A stretch of 35,503 bases of DNA from Bacillota bacterium (GCA_023415375.1 JAEZKW010000269.1:1-35503), one strand, 5' to 3'; positions 1 through 7,716 are shown, numbered from the stretch's first letter. Made by a program: numbers and translations. The notes: generated from the letters alone by a model not told the origin.

Positions 1-312
1 CGGCCTGTGCGATACAAAGCGCTGGCCTATGCTGTCAGCGGCTTTGTGGCAGGTTGCGGCGGAGCGCTAACCGCGCATATGTATTCATACATCAATAATG
101 AAACCTTTAATTCAAGTCTTTCAATCATGGGTTTAACCTCTGTGATCCTAGGAGGGTTGGGCAATGTTTCCGGAGCGATTACTGGGACTTCAATACTCGT
201 GATCGGGCCGGAATTGCTAAGGAATTTTACCCAGTGGCGCGGATTGTTTTACGGGATTATTTTATTAATCATGTTGCGTTTTAAACCTCAAGGTATTCTC
301 GGTACAAAATAG
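1..312 (+). CDS. livM: Branched-chain amino acid-type ABC transporter permease, C-terminal part (LivM family)
   Basis: This is the 3' end of a permease gene that begins before the window; the frame is open from base 1. The visible 103 residues have the hydrophobic segments and the glycine-rich stretch LTSVILGGLGNVSGAITG that typify the last part of LivH/LivM-type permeases of hydrophobic amino acid or amide importers. It ends with FKPQGILG, also typical of LivM. The gene is followed after 9 bases by livG, then livF, the standard order of this transporter. The substrate cannot be read from this fragment; urea, short amides and branched-chain amino acids are all carried by family members. The link to the nitrogenase-like genes downstream suggests, by inference only, import of an organic nitrogen or sulfur compound. 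Confidence 0.88.
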   Translation, partial: RPVRYKALAYAVSGFVAGCGGALTAHMYSYINNETFNSSLSIMGLTSVILGGLGNVSGAITGTSILVIGPELLRNFTQWRGLFYGIILLIMLRFKPQGILGTK

Positions 313-321
313 GTGGACACG

Positions 322-1197
322 ATGAGCGAAATCATTTTAAAAACAGATGGGTTGACAAAAACATTCGGTGGCCTTACCGCCGTCGATCAAGTGGATTTAC
401 AAGTCCGGGCAGGGGAAACTCTCGGAATTATTGGCCCGAATGGGGCTGGTAAGACAACTTTCTTTAATTTGTTGACCGGCCTCACCCGGCCGGATAGCGG
501 TACCATTTATTTTAAAGACCGAAATATCACTCATACTGGACCCGAAGCCCGGGCTGAACTTGGGTTAGCCCGAACTTTTCAAAACGGAAGAGTTTTTGGC
601 AATCTTAGTGTACTGGATAATGTAAAGATAGGTGCCCAGATCACCCGGAAAAGCGAAGGAAAAGCCATAAGTTTTTTGGGAATAGCAGGTGAATTCATTC
701 ATGGCCTCTGCAATTTGCCGGCTTATCATCGAAATGAGCAACGCCTGAATGAGCAAGCCGTTGAAATTTTGAAGCTTTTTGGTGAAAGGCTCTTACCAAG
801 GATTAACGATCCGGCTTATAGTCTTTCCTATGCAAACCGGAGAAGGGTGGAAATTGCGCGGGCCTTGGCTTTAAAACCGGTAATTCTGTTCCTTGACGAA
901 CCGACAGCGGGGATGAATCCGGCTGAAACTGAGGAGATGCTTAACATCTTACTTCAGATAAAAAAAATCGGCTTAACGATGGTGATCATTGAGCACAAAT
1001 TACCATTGATTATCCCGGTATCGGATCGAATCGCGGTAATGGACGAAGGAAAGAAGATTGCCGATGGCGATCCTTTGAAAGTAAGCTGGGAACCTGCTGT
1101 AATCCAGGCCTATCTCGGACGGAAGCAGTTTATTAAGATAAAGGAAACGGAAAACCTCCATGTCGACGATGAATCTACTTACGCTGAAAGATATTGA
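322..1197 (+). CDS. livG: Branched-chain amino acid-type ABC transporter ATP-binding protein LivG
   Basis: ATPase subunit of a Liv-type importer, about 291 residues. Walker A is GPNGAGKTT, the signature is the LivG-like LSYANRRRVEIARAL, and Walker B is VILFLDEPTAGMNP, followed by the switch histidine in IIEHKLPLI. The ATG at 322 is preferred over the upstream GTG at 313 because GGTGG at 312-316 sits five bases before it. An insert of about 40 residues between the Q-loop and the signature is normal for LivG. The C-terminus overlaps livF by 38 bases, which suggests translational coupling. It presumably pairs with LivF at the inner face of the permease dimer. Confidence 0.93.
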   Translation: MSEIILKTDGLTKTFGGLTAVDQVDLQVRAGETLGIIGPNGAGKTTFFNLLTGLTRPDSGTIYFKDRNITHTGPEARAELGLARTFQNGRVFGNLSVLDNVKIGAQITRKSEGKAISFLGIAGEFIHGLCNLPAYHRNEQRLNEQAVEILKLFGERLLPRINDPAYSLSYANRRRVEIARALALKPVILFLDEPTAGMNPAETEEMLNILLQIKKIGLTMVIIEHKLPLIIPVSDRIAVMDEGKKIADGDPLKVSWEPAVIQAYLGRKQFIKIKETENLHVDDESTYAERY

Positions 1198-1897
1198 TAC
1201 CTTCTACGGTCCCATCCAGGTGCATTTCGGGTTGAATATTGAAATTCCCGCCAGTTCCATTGTCTGTCTCTTGGGAGGCAATGCCAGCGGAAAATCAACA
1301 ACCATGAAAGTTATTTTGGGTATCGTAAAACCCAAAAAAGGGAAAATCCTATTGGAAGATCAGGATATTAGCGCTTATTCGACGCCAGATATTGTCCGAA
1401 GAGGGGTCGCTTCCGTTCCTGAAGCGCGCAGGATTTTTGCGGCGATGACTGTCGAAGAAAACTTGGAAATGGGTGCCTATGTACGCAAGAATCGTCAAGA
1501 AACGGCTGAATCCAAAATGAGGATTTTTGAGCTTTTTCCCAGGCTCAAAGAGCGCCTAAAACAACAAGCCGGTACTTTAAGTGGCGGCGAGCAGCAGATG
1601 CTGGCAATTGGCAGGGCACTCATGAACAAACCTCGTCTGATTTGTATGGATGAACCAACGATGGGGCTGTCCCCTCTCTTTGTTGATCGCGTGCTTGAAG
1701 CCATTTTAGAAATTAATAAAATGGGTATTGCCGTCTTTATGGTTGAGCAAAATGCGCATCTGGCATTGGAAATCGCTCACTATGGGTATGTACTCCAAAA
1801 CGGACGCCTTGTGTTGAAAGGAAAGGCACCGGATTTACTTGAGGACGAACGGATCCGTGATGCATATCTTGGCAGCAATCAAATGGCGGGTCTGTAA
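1160..1897 (+). CDS. livF: Branched-chain amino acid-type ABC transporter ATP-binding protein LivF
   Basis: Second ATPase of the importer, up to 245 residues, the usual LivF length. Walker A appears as GGNASGKSTT, where LivF normally has GxNGAGKTT; the core lysine is kept. The signature is LSGGEQQMLAIGRAL, Walker B is LICMDEPTMGLSP, and FMVEQNAHLAL matches the LivF switch region. Two start codons are possible, ATG 1160 and ATG 1169; both lie inside livG, so coupling is likely. Only 23 bases separate it from the nitrogenase-like gene, with a GAGG-type ribosome site between them, so the transporter and reductase are probably one transcript. Confidence 0.93.
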   Translation: MSTMNLLTLKDIDTFYGPIQVHFGLNIEIPASSIVCLLGGNASGKSTTMKVILGIVKPKKGKILLEDQDISAYSTPDIVRRGVASVPEARRIFAAMTVEENLEMGAYVRKNRQETAESKMRIFELFPRLKERLKQQAGTLSGGEQQMLAIGRALMNKPRLICMDEPTMGLSPLFVDRVLEAILEINKMGIAVFMVEQNAHLALEIAHYGYVLQNGRLVLKGKAPDLLEDERIRDAYLGSNQMAGL

Positions 1898-1920
1898 TTC
1901 ATAAAAAAGAGGAATTCATT

Positions 1921-3387
1921 ATGGCGCTAAATTTAACAAATAGTGAAGTTGCCATCCGGGAACAGAGATTAGGGTCAATTACCGGTTATCATGGAACCGC
2001 GGGTGATCTGTGCCGGAGATCACAGATTGGGACTTTAGAGGAACAAGAACGTTCTTTTACCCAATGCACCAGTTGTTCATCGGTCAATGCCATCTGCCAA
2101 TTGGCGATGATTCAAGATGCTGCAGTGGTCAATCACGCTCCACTCGGTTGTTCTGGCGATTTTAGCAATTTCAACTTTATCAACCGTTCAGGCCAGCATA
2201 AAAGAGGTTGGCAGCTTGCCAATGCCCACTTAATCAGTTCCAATCTACGGGAAAATGATATGGTTTTCGGCGGAGCCGCCAAGCTCCGGGAGGCTGTCCG
2301 GGAAGCTTTTCATCGCTATCATCCGAAAGCGATTTTTATAACAACCTCTTGCGCTTCCGGTATAATTGGCGAGGATATGGAAGGAATCGCCGATGAGATA
2401 CAGACTGAATTAGGGATACCAATTATCCCGATATATTGCGAAGGCTTTAAATCGAAGATTTGGGCCACCGGTTTCGACGCAGCCTACCATGGTATTTTAC
2501 GCAAAGTGGTTAAACCGGCGGTCCATAAAAGGCCGGAGTTAATTAATATCATCAATTTCTGGGGTGAAGATATCTTTACCGAGCTGCTAGGGAAAATAGG
2601 TCTGGTTCCGAACTTCGTAGTTCCATTTACATCAATTGCTCAGTTAGAGAAGTTATCTGAGGCTGGAGCTACGGTTCAAATTTGTTCCACACTTGGAACT
2701 TATTTGGCAGCCGGTTTGGAAGAAGGGTTCAGCGTCCCTGAAGTTAAGGCGCCACCGCCTTATGGAATATCCGGTACGGATACCTGGTTACGGGAATTGG
2801 GAAAAGTTACTCATAGGGAACAAGCAGTAGAGAAACTGATCAATGATGAAAAAGCAGCGATTGCCCAGGAACTAGCTGAGCTCCGGAAGAAACTACAGGG
2901 GATACGGGGCTTTGTCAGTGCCGGGGCGGTTCACGGCCACAGCTTGATCAATGTCTTAAAAGAGCTGGGAGTGGAAGTCATCGGCGGTTGTGTCTGGCAT
3001 CATGATCAAAAGTTCGACCATGGTAATAATCAGGCCGACAGTCTGGAGCATTTAGTCAACCACTATGGCGATGTAAACTTTGGCATCTGCGGCAAACAGT
3101 CTTTTGAAATGGTTAATTTACTGGGTAAACTTAAACCGGATATCTTTGTAGTCCGCCATAACGGGATGGCGGTATGGGGAGCCAAACTCGGGATTCCCAC
3201 GATTTTAATGGGTGATGAACATTTCGGCTTTGGTTACCGGGGCTTAATTAATTATGGACAGAAGATTTTAGATACAATCAGCAACCCGGCCTATGTAAAA
3301 AATCTGGCAGCTCATACCCAGTTACCTTATACCAAATGGTGGCTGGAGCAGGAACCATACAGTTTTGTAGGGAGGAAACCACTTTGA
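1921..3387 (+). CDS. Nitrogenase-like reductase, NifD/NifE-type (alpha-like) subunit
   Basis: A 488-residue member of the oxidoreductase/nitrogenase component 1 family. Cysteines C49/C52/C59, C77 (in APLGC) and C144 (in TTSCASGIIGED) fall where NifD and NifE place their P-cluster-type ligands. C255 in VQICSTLGTYLAAGLEE lines up with the NifD cofactor ligand (Cys275 of the Azotobacter protein). In the C-terminal HFGFGYRGLIN segment, which I align by eye to the NifD region around His442, the histidine position is Phe. No nifB, nifE/N or nifH is in the window. Family knowledge: group IV-VI nitrogenase-like enzymes include methylthio-alkane reductase (MarDK) and cofactor-F430 or chlorophyll enzymes. 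Two different subunits and the methionine importer downstream favour a Mar-like sulfur role, by inference. A true N2-fixing enzyme is unlikely. Upstream ribosome site AAAGAGGA precedes the ATG. Confidence 0.85.
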   Translation: MALNLTNSEVAIREQRLGSITGYHGTAGDLCRRSQIGTLEEQERSFTQCTSCSSVNAICQLAMIQDAAVVNHAPLGCSGDFSNFNFINRSGQHKRGWQLANAHLISSNLRENDMVFGGAAKLREAVREAFHRYHPKAIFITTSCASGIIGEDMEGIADEIQTELGIPIIPIYCEGFKSKIWATGFDAAYHGILRKVVKPAVHKRPELINIINFWGEDIFTELLGKIGLVPNFVVPFTSIAQLEKLSEAGATVQICSTLGTYLAAGLEEGFSVPEVKAPPPYGISGTDTWLRELGKVTHREQAVEKLINDEKAAIAQELAELRKKLQGIRGFVSAGAVHGHSLINVLKELGVEVIGGCVWHHDQKFDHGNNQADSLEHLVNHYGDVNFGICGKQSFEMVNLLGKLKPDIFVVRHNGMAVWGAKLGIPTILMGDEHFGFGYRGLINYGQKILDTISNPAYVKNLAAHTQLPYTKWWLEQEPYSFVGRKPL

Positions 3388-4703
3388 GCACCATCATTGA
3401 AACACCGCGCCATTTTTGTACTTTAGGGGCCCAACAGACTATTTTGGCAATTGAAAAAGCGGTACCCATCCTTCATGCCGGACCCGGTTGCAGTGGTAAA
3501 CTTTGGAGTGGATTAAGTTTTTGCAATGGATTTCAAGGTTCGGGCCGATTCGGAGGAAGCGCAGTTCCTTGTACCAATGTATCGGAACAAGAAGTGGTTT
3601 TTGGGGGTACCGGACGTCTGCGGGAACTGATTCAAGGCACCATAAAAGTAATTGATGCCGATTTATTTGTGGTTTTAACCGGTTGCGTTCCGGATCTGGT
3701 CGGCGACGACACCACCCAAATTGTTAAGGAGTTTCAGACTCAGGGCGTACCGATTGTTTATGCGGAAACCGGTGGCTTTAAAGGCACAACCTATCAAGGT
3801 CACGAATGGGTTACCCAGGCCATCATCGAGCAATTTTTAAAACCAACTGTCCCAAAAGAACCGGATTTGGTCAATGTTTGGTCGGTTGTACCCAACCTGG
3901 ACCCATTTTGGAGCGGTAACCTCCAATCACTCAAAGAATTATTAAACGGTATCGGTTTGAAGGCCAATGTTCTTTTTGGACCCGGTCAAGGTGGGGTCGA
4001 TGCCTGGCGCAGGATACCTGCGGCCCAGTTTAATCTGGTGATTTCACCCTGGGTTGGTTTGAAGACCGTAGCAAATTTAAATGAGAAGTTTGGTACCCCC
4101 TGGTTGCATTATCCCGTTTTACCAATCGGGGCTACCGAATCAAGCCGCTTTTTACGCACTATAGGTGAATATGCGGGGATTCCTGAAGAAAGAGTGGAGC
4201 ATTTCATTGGTGATCAGGAAACCAAATTCTTTTATTATTTGGAGCGGGCAGCCGACTTTTTGTTGGAATTTCGATACGATTTACCGGGGCGTTTTGTAAA
4301 TATCGGTGATGCCACCTATACCTTGGGGATAAGCCGATTTCTGGCCAATGATCTTGGCTTACTACCGGGCCCCCAATTTATTACGGATGAAACACCGGAG
4401 GAATATCGCAGTTTTATTGAGGAACAATTGAGTAGCCTGGCTCCGGGTGTAACGGCAAAAGCAGATTTCACCGCCGATAGCGGGGAAATCTATCAAAAAT
4501 TACGATCAGATCATTTAGCTCATCCACTCATTATCGGTAGTGCCTGGGATAAAGATATAACCTCAGAACTTAAGGGTTATCATATCAGCCTCGGCCTGCC
4601 AGTCACCGAACGATTGGTTCTGGATCGCAGTTATGTCGGTTACCAAGGCGGTTTAAGACTGGCTGAAGATATTTACGCAGCGGTACTTGGGAGCTATCAA
4701 TAA
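3384..4703 (+). CDS. Nitrogenase-like reductase, NifK/NifN-type (beta-like) subunit
   Basis: A 439-residue partner of the preceding subunit. I choose the TTG at 3384, which overlaps the upstream TGA (TTGA), because GGAGG at 3371-3375 lies eight bases before it; an ATG at 3336 in the same frame would overlap by 52 bases and lacks support. Conserved family cysteines are C12 (RHFCTLGAQ), C36 (HAGPGCSG) and C101 (LTGCVPDLVGDD), the three-cysteine pattern of NifK-type P-cluster ligands. The overlap with the alpha gene argues for a 1:1 complex, probably an alpha2-beta2 heterotetramer fed by a NifH-like reductase encoded elsewhere. C47 and C63 are additional cysteines of unknown role. Family level is sure; substrate is inferred only. 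Confidence 0.84.
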   Translation: MSTIIETPRHFCTLGAQQTILAIEKAVPILHAGPGCSGKLWSGLSFCNGFQGSGRFGGSAVPCTNVSEQEVVFGGTGRLRELIQGTIKVIDADLFVVLTGCVPDLVGDDTTQIVKEFQTQGVPIVYAETGGFKGTTYQGHEWVTQAIIEQFLKPTVPKEPDLVNVWSVVPNLDPFWSGNLQSLKELLNGIGLKANVLFGPGQGGVDAWRRIPAAQFNLVISPWVGLKTVANLNEKFGTPWLHYPVLPIGATESSRFLRTIGEYAGIPEERVEHFIGDQETKFFYYLERAADFLLEFRYDLPGRFVNIGDATYTLGISRFLANDLGLLPGPQFITDETPEEYRSFIEEQLSSLAPGVTAKADFTADSGEIYQKLRSDHLAHPLIIGSAWDKDITSELKGYHISLGLPVTERLVLDRSYVGYQGGLRLAEDIYAAVLGSYQ

Positions 4704-4711
4704 GCAGGCTA

Positions 4712-4750
4712 GAATACAGAATTCAGAAGTTAGGAGCCAGGAGTTGAGCC
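4712..4750 (+). repeat. Degenerate heptamer tandem repeat between the reductase and metN
   Basis: Bases 4720-4747 read as four consecutive 7-base units, AATTCAG, AAGTTAG, GAGCCAG and GAGTTGA, after a related GAATACAG. Loose consensus is GARYYAG. It sits in the 121-base gap before metN. Similar short heptamer arrays occur between genes in other bacteria (for example STRR repeats in cyanobacteria); whether this family recurs in this genome cannot be seen here. Confidence 0.5.
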
Positions 4751-4824
4751 AAGCGGCAGTGATTATCCCAATTTTCTAGATGAATAGCAGAATTGCTAAT
4801 GAAATGCAAAGAGAGTGAACGATA

Positions 4825-5589
4825 ATGATTACAATTCAAGGATTAAGCAAAACTTTTAACACCGCCGATGGGAAAGTGTACGCTTTAAGAAATATCAACT
4901 TACAAATTGAAGAGGGCGATATCTTTGGGGTCATCGGTTTCAGCGGCGCCGGGAAATCAACTCTGATCCGCTGCTTAAATCGATTGGAAGAACCGGATGG
5001 CGGCATCATCCGGATTGGCGGTCAGGAAATCACCGCTTTAAATAAACAACAACTTCGTGAAGCTCGTAAACGAATCGGGATGATTTTTCAACATTTCAAC
5101 CTGTTTGACTCAAAAACTGTTTTTGATAATATCGCCTTTCCACTTGAAGTTGCCGGATTGTCCAACCCCCAAATTCGGGGACGGGTGGAAGAGTTATTGG
5201 AATTGGTTGAGCTGACTGAAAAAACCAATGCCTATCCATGCCAGTTAAGCGGTGGTCAAAAACAAAGGGTTGGAATCGCCCGAGCCCTGGCCAATAATCC
5301 TGAAGTATTACTCAGCGATGAGGCGACTTCGGCCCTGGATCCAAAAACAACCTACTCGATACTGGAATTATTGCGGAATATCAATCAGAAATTAAAGTTG
5401 ACAATTGTATTGATTACTCATGAAATGGATGTACTGCGGCGAATTTGTAATCATGTGGCGGTTATTGAAGATGGAACCATCACTGAAATGGGGGCGGTCA
5501 AGGACTTGTTCACCCACCCGCAAACTGATACAACCCGCTTATTTGTACAAAGTGACATTGAATTGCAACAAAACAATTATGTGATCTGA
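4825..5589 (+). CDS. metN: Methionine ABC transporter ATP-binding protein, short form
   Basis: ATPase of a MetNIQ importer for methionine and related compounds. Walker A GFSGAGKSTLIRCLNRLEEP at about 38-57 is the MetN form, the signature is LSGGQKQRVGIARAL, Walker B region LLSDEATSALDP, and ITHEMDVLRRICNHVAVIEDG is the MetN-like switch region. At 254 residues it is about 90 shorter than usual MetN: the C-terminal regulatory NIL domain that binds methionine and gives trans-inhibition is missing. The reading frame stops cleanly, with metI 11 bases later, so this looks like a natural short form. The ATG at 4825 has a GAGAGTGA-type ribosome site. It is followed by metI and metQ. Confidence 0.92.
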   Translation: MITIQGLSKTFNTADGKVYALRNINLQIEEGDIFGVIGFSGAGKSTLIRCLNRLEEPDGGIIRIGGQEITALNKQQLREARKRIGMIFQHFNLFDSKTVFDNIAFPLEVAGLSNPQIRGRVEELLELVELTEKTNAYPCQLSGGQKQRVGIARALANNPEVLLSDEATSALDPKTTYSILELLRNINQKLKLTIVLITHEMDVLRRICNHVAVIEDGTITEMGAVKDLFTHPQTDTTRLFVQSDIELQQNNYVI

Positions 5590-5600
5590 GGCTGATAAAA

Positions 5601-6269
5601 ATGGCGTTAGCAAATGACGTTTTACCTTTACTTGGAGTCGCGTTACTTGAAACAATTTATATGGTTGCATTATCAACATTTGCTGCATTGGCGTTGGGGT
5701 TACCTCTGGGAATCGCACTCGTGGTAACTTCAGAGGGCCATATTTCCGAGCTTCCGAGGTTAAACAATATTTTGGGTACTGTGGTCAATATTTTTCGTTC
5801 CTTTCCTTTTATCATTTTGATTGTTATCCTATTGCCATTATCACGTTTTCTGGTGGGGACCACTTTGGGTTCAACAGCGGCAGTGGTGCCGTTGGCTATT
5901 GGTTCAGCCCCTTTTTTGGCCAGGATCATCGAAAATAGTTTAAAAGAAATAGAAAAGGGCAAGATTGAGGCGGCACTGGCTATCGGTGCCAAACCGGTTA
6001 CGATTATCTGGAAAGTCCTAATCCCGGAGGCTTTGCCTTCCTTAGTCCGGGGGGTAACTTTGGCAGTGATTACAATTACCGGTTTTACTGCTACCGCCGG
6101 AGCCATTGGAGCCGGAGGATTAGGCAGTTTGGCAATCCGTTTTGGTTATATGCGTTACCGGAATGATGTTTTAATTGCCACGGTTGTGGTCTTAGTGGTG
6201 ATGGTTGAAGTTATCCAATGGACAGGTAATTTTATCGCCCGACGGATGGAGATGAAACATCACCGGTAG
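5601..6269 (+). CDS. metI: Methionine ABC transporter permease
   Basis: A 222-residue inner-membrane permease with about five membrane segments. The family hallmark is present: SAPFLARIIENSLKEIEKGK followed by EAALAIGAKPVTIIWKVLIPEALP, the EAA loop that contacts the ATPase. TITGFTATAGAIGAGGLG and RFGYMRYRNDVLIATV near the C-terminus are typical of MetI. It follows metN by 11 bases and is probably co-translated. Substrates of the family are L- and D-methionine, formyl-methionine and related sulfur compounds. Confidence 0.94.
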   Translation: MALANDVLPLLGVALLETIYMVALSTFAALALGLPLGIALVVTSEGHISELPRLNNILGTVVNIFRSFPFIILIVILLPLSRFLVGTTLGSTAAVVPLAIGSAPFLARIIENSLKEIEKGKIEAALAIGAKPVTIIWKVLIPEALPSLVRGVTLAVITITGFTATAGAIGAGGLGSLAIRFGYMRYRNDVLIATVVVLVVMVEVIQWTGNFIARRMEMKHHR

Positions 6270-6503
6270 GAATTAAATAGTCAAAACTTGGATACGTTCT
6301 ATTGGCGCTAATATTAATGGGGGTATGACCCCTTAAAAATTGCCTTTAAATACAAGTAAGTAGATATACTTAGTTATACTTAGAATAATAGGAGGAAAAG
6401 AACTACTATATTGGTCTTACTAAAAGGAGGTGGTTTTTCGGGAGATTGTCTTTAGTATTTTAGAGAAGATAGTATCAACAAAAAAGTCGAAAGGAAGATT
6501 AAA
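6270..6503 (+). other. metI-metQ intergenic region with a short hairpin and a paired 9-base repeat
   Basis: This 234-base gap is long for the inside of a met transporter operon. It holds a hairpin GGGGG-TATGA-CCCC (6319-6332) without a strong T run, and two direct copies of TATACTTAG (6365-6373 and 6375-6383) ten bases apart. Two GGAGG-like sites follow (from 6391 and 6424), before the metQ ribosome site GAAAGGAAG. The layout would suit a second promoter and a regulator site for metQ, often needed in excess over MetNI, but no confident -35/-10 pair is visible. Confidence 0.35.
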
Positions 6504-7295
6504 ATGAGTCGTAAATTATTGATCTTATTTGCAGTGTTAACTTTAGTAGTATCCAGTTTTGCCTTTGCTGATAATACGACCACCTTAAAAGTTGGCGCCG
6601 CTGTGGTTCCTCATGCGGAAATCCTGGAGTTCGTCAAACCGGAATTAAAGAAAGCGGGAATCGATTTGCAAATTGTGGTTTTGGATGATGAAGCTCAATT
6701 GAACCCGGCCCTTGCCGATAAACAAATCGACGCTAACTATTTCCAACATGTGCCTTATCTTGAATCAGTTTCGAAGGAAAAAGGATACCAATTCGCAGTT
6801 GCCGGTAAAATCCATGTTGAACCCATCGGCTTTTATTCCCAAAAAATCAAATCAAAATCCCAGCTTAAAACCGGCGCTAAAATTGCCATCCCGAACAATC
6901 CCTCCAATGAATATCGTTCACTAGTACTCTTGGAAGCCAACGGCCTGATCAAACTAAAAAAAGGTTTAGCCAACTATCAAGCGACTCCGAGCGATATTGT
7001 CTCCAATCCGAAGAAACTTCAATTCATCGAAATCGAGGCCGCACAATTAACCCGGAGTTTACCGGATGTCGACGGCGCAGTGATTAACACTAACTTCGTT
7101 CTGGATGCCAAGATTGATCCCAGCAGCGCACTCTTTCGCGAAAATGCCAAGTCACCCTATGCCAATATCATCGTAGTTCGTAAGGGCGATGAAAATCGTC
7201 AGGAAATCAAGAAGCTCATCGCTGTTTTACAAACCCCGGCTGTTAAGAAGTTCCTGCTTGATAAATATAAAGGTTCAGTCGTACCGGCATTTTAG
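6504..7295 (+). CDS. metQ: Methionine-binding protein (NlpA/MetQ family), secreted form without lipobox
   Basis: A 263-residue substrate-binding protein of the NLPA/MetQ family. Diagnostic stretches are LKVGAAVVPHAEILEFVKP, the DANYFQHVPYLE segment, IAIPNNPSNEYRSLVLLEANGLI and DVDGAVINTNFVLDA. The N-terminus MSRKLLILFAVLTLVVSSFAFADN is a signal peptide with an AFA-D signal peptidase I site. There is no cysteine near the cleavage point, whereas MetQ of Gram-positive monoderms is normally a lipoprotein. A free binding protein makes sense only if an outer membrane retains it, so this suggests a diderm Firmicute. It delivers methionine or a relative to MetI-MetN. Confidence 0.93.
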   Translation: MSRKLLILFAVLTLVVSSFAFADNTTTLKVGAAVVPHAEILEFVKPELKKAGIDLQIVVLDDEAQLNPALADKQIDANYFQHVPYLESVSKEKGYQFAVAGKIHVEPIGFYSQKIKSKSQLKTGAKIAIPNNPSNEYRSLVLLEANGLIKLKKGLANYQATPSDIVSNPKKLQFIEIEAAQLTRSLPDVDGAVINTNFVLDAKIDPSSALFRENAKSPYANIIVVRKGDENRQEIKKLIAVLQTPAVKKFLLDKYKGSVVPAF

Positions 7296-7334
7296 GAAAT
7301 AGCAATGGATAATTGTCATTGTATCCATAAGGGG

Positions 7335-7366
7335 CTCGTCTTGAAGAGATTCAGACGAGTTTTTTT
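7335..7366 (+). terminator. Rho-independent terminator after metQ
   Basis: CTCGTCT (7335-7341) pairs with AGACGAG (7353-7359), with extra TGAA/TTC pairing inside, and is followed by seven T. It ends the Liv-reductase-Met transcript. A second inverted repeat, ATGGATA/TATCCAT (7305-7311 and 7322-7328), lies just before it. Confidence 0.88.
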
Positions 7367-7434
7367 ATGTCTATCTCTAAATTTGCAACTATCAGAATGT
7401 AGGCTATTCTTCATCAAATCTCCATATGTTTATG

Positions 7435-7451
7435 TTATGATTCAATCATAA
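7435..7451 (+). promoter_or_regulatory. Perfect 17-bp palindrome upstream of the SHOCT gene
   Basis: TTATGATT-C-AATCATAA is a perfect 8-1-8 dyad ending 34 bases before the chosen start codon. Its position in a short intergenic space and its symmetry are those of an operator for a dimeric regulator. There is no T run after it, so it is not a terminator. Confidence 0.5.
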
Positions 7452-7485
7452 AAGCAGGGGATATCTCTTCATGGAGGTGCTATTT

Positions 7486-7716
7486 ATGATGTGGTCATGT
7501 GGAAATTTTCTGAGGGGAAACGGTTGGATGGGGATAGTTATGAGTATTGTAATGATATTATTTTGGGGAGGAATTCTTACCATCGGGTATTATTTGATAA
7601 AGTCGATAATACGGGGTAACGAAAACCAATCCGGCGCATTACAAATTCTACAGGAACGTTTCGCACGGGGTGAGATTAATGAATCGGAATATGAACAAAT
7701 GAAAAGGAAATTATAA
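7486..7716 (+). CDS. Small membrane protein with C-terminal SHOCT domain
   Basis: A 76-residue protein. One strong membrane segment (about 13-38, MGIVMSIVMILFWGGILTIGYYLI) is followed by a linker and the SHOCT helix pair LQERFARGEINESEYEQMKRKL. SHOCT tails are found at the end of many bacterial membrane and stress proteins and are thought to mediate oligomerisation. The start at 7486 is preferred to 7471 because GGAGGTG at 7473-7479 would be its ribosome site. It is apparently monocistronic, with its own upstream palindrome. Small MMW..G-type SHOCT proteins often sit near metal-resistance genes, but none is seen here; function unknown. Confidence 0.8.
   Translation: MMWSCGNFLRGNGWMGIVMSIVMILFWGGILTIGYYLIKSIIRGNENQSGALQILQERFARGEINESEYEQMKRKL

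Noticed and set aside
1921..4703. Reading the two nitrogenase-like genes as nifDK for nitrogen fixation
   Set aside because: No nifH, nifB, nifE or nifN is in the window, the cofactor histidine region does not align, and the neighbours are transporters. Family level only is supported.
5657..6106. Long minus-strand open frame opposite metI
   Set aside because: It lies wholly within the clear metI gene and shows only the low-complexity composition expected of a reverse shadow.
6411..6455. Short TTG-started frame with GGAGG upstream in the metI-metQ gap
   Set aside because: Only 14 codons, no family resemblance, and the frame contains another ribosome-site-like GGAGG. Not enough to call a leader peptide.
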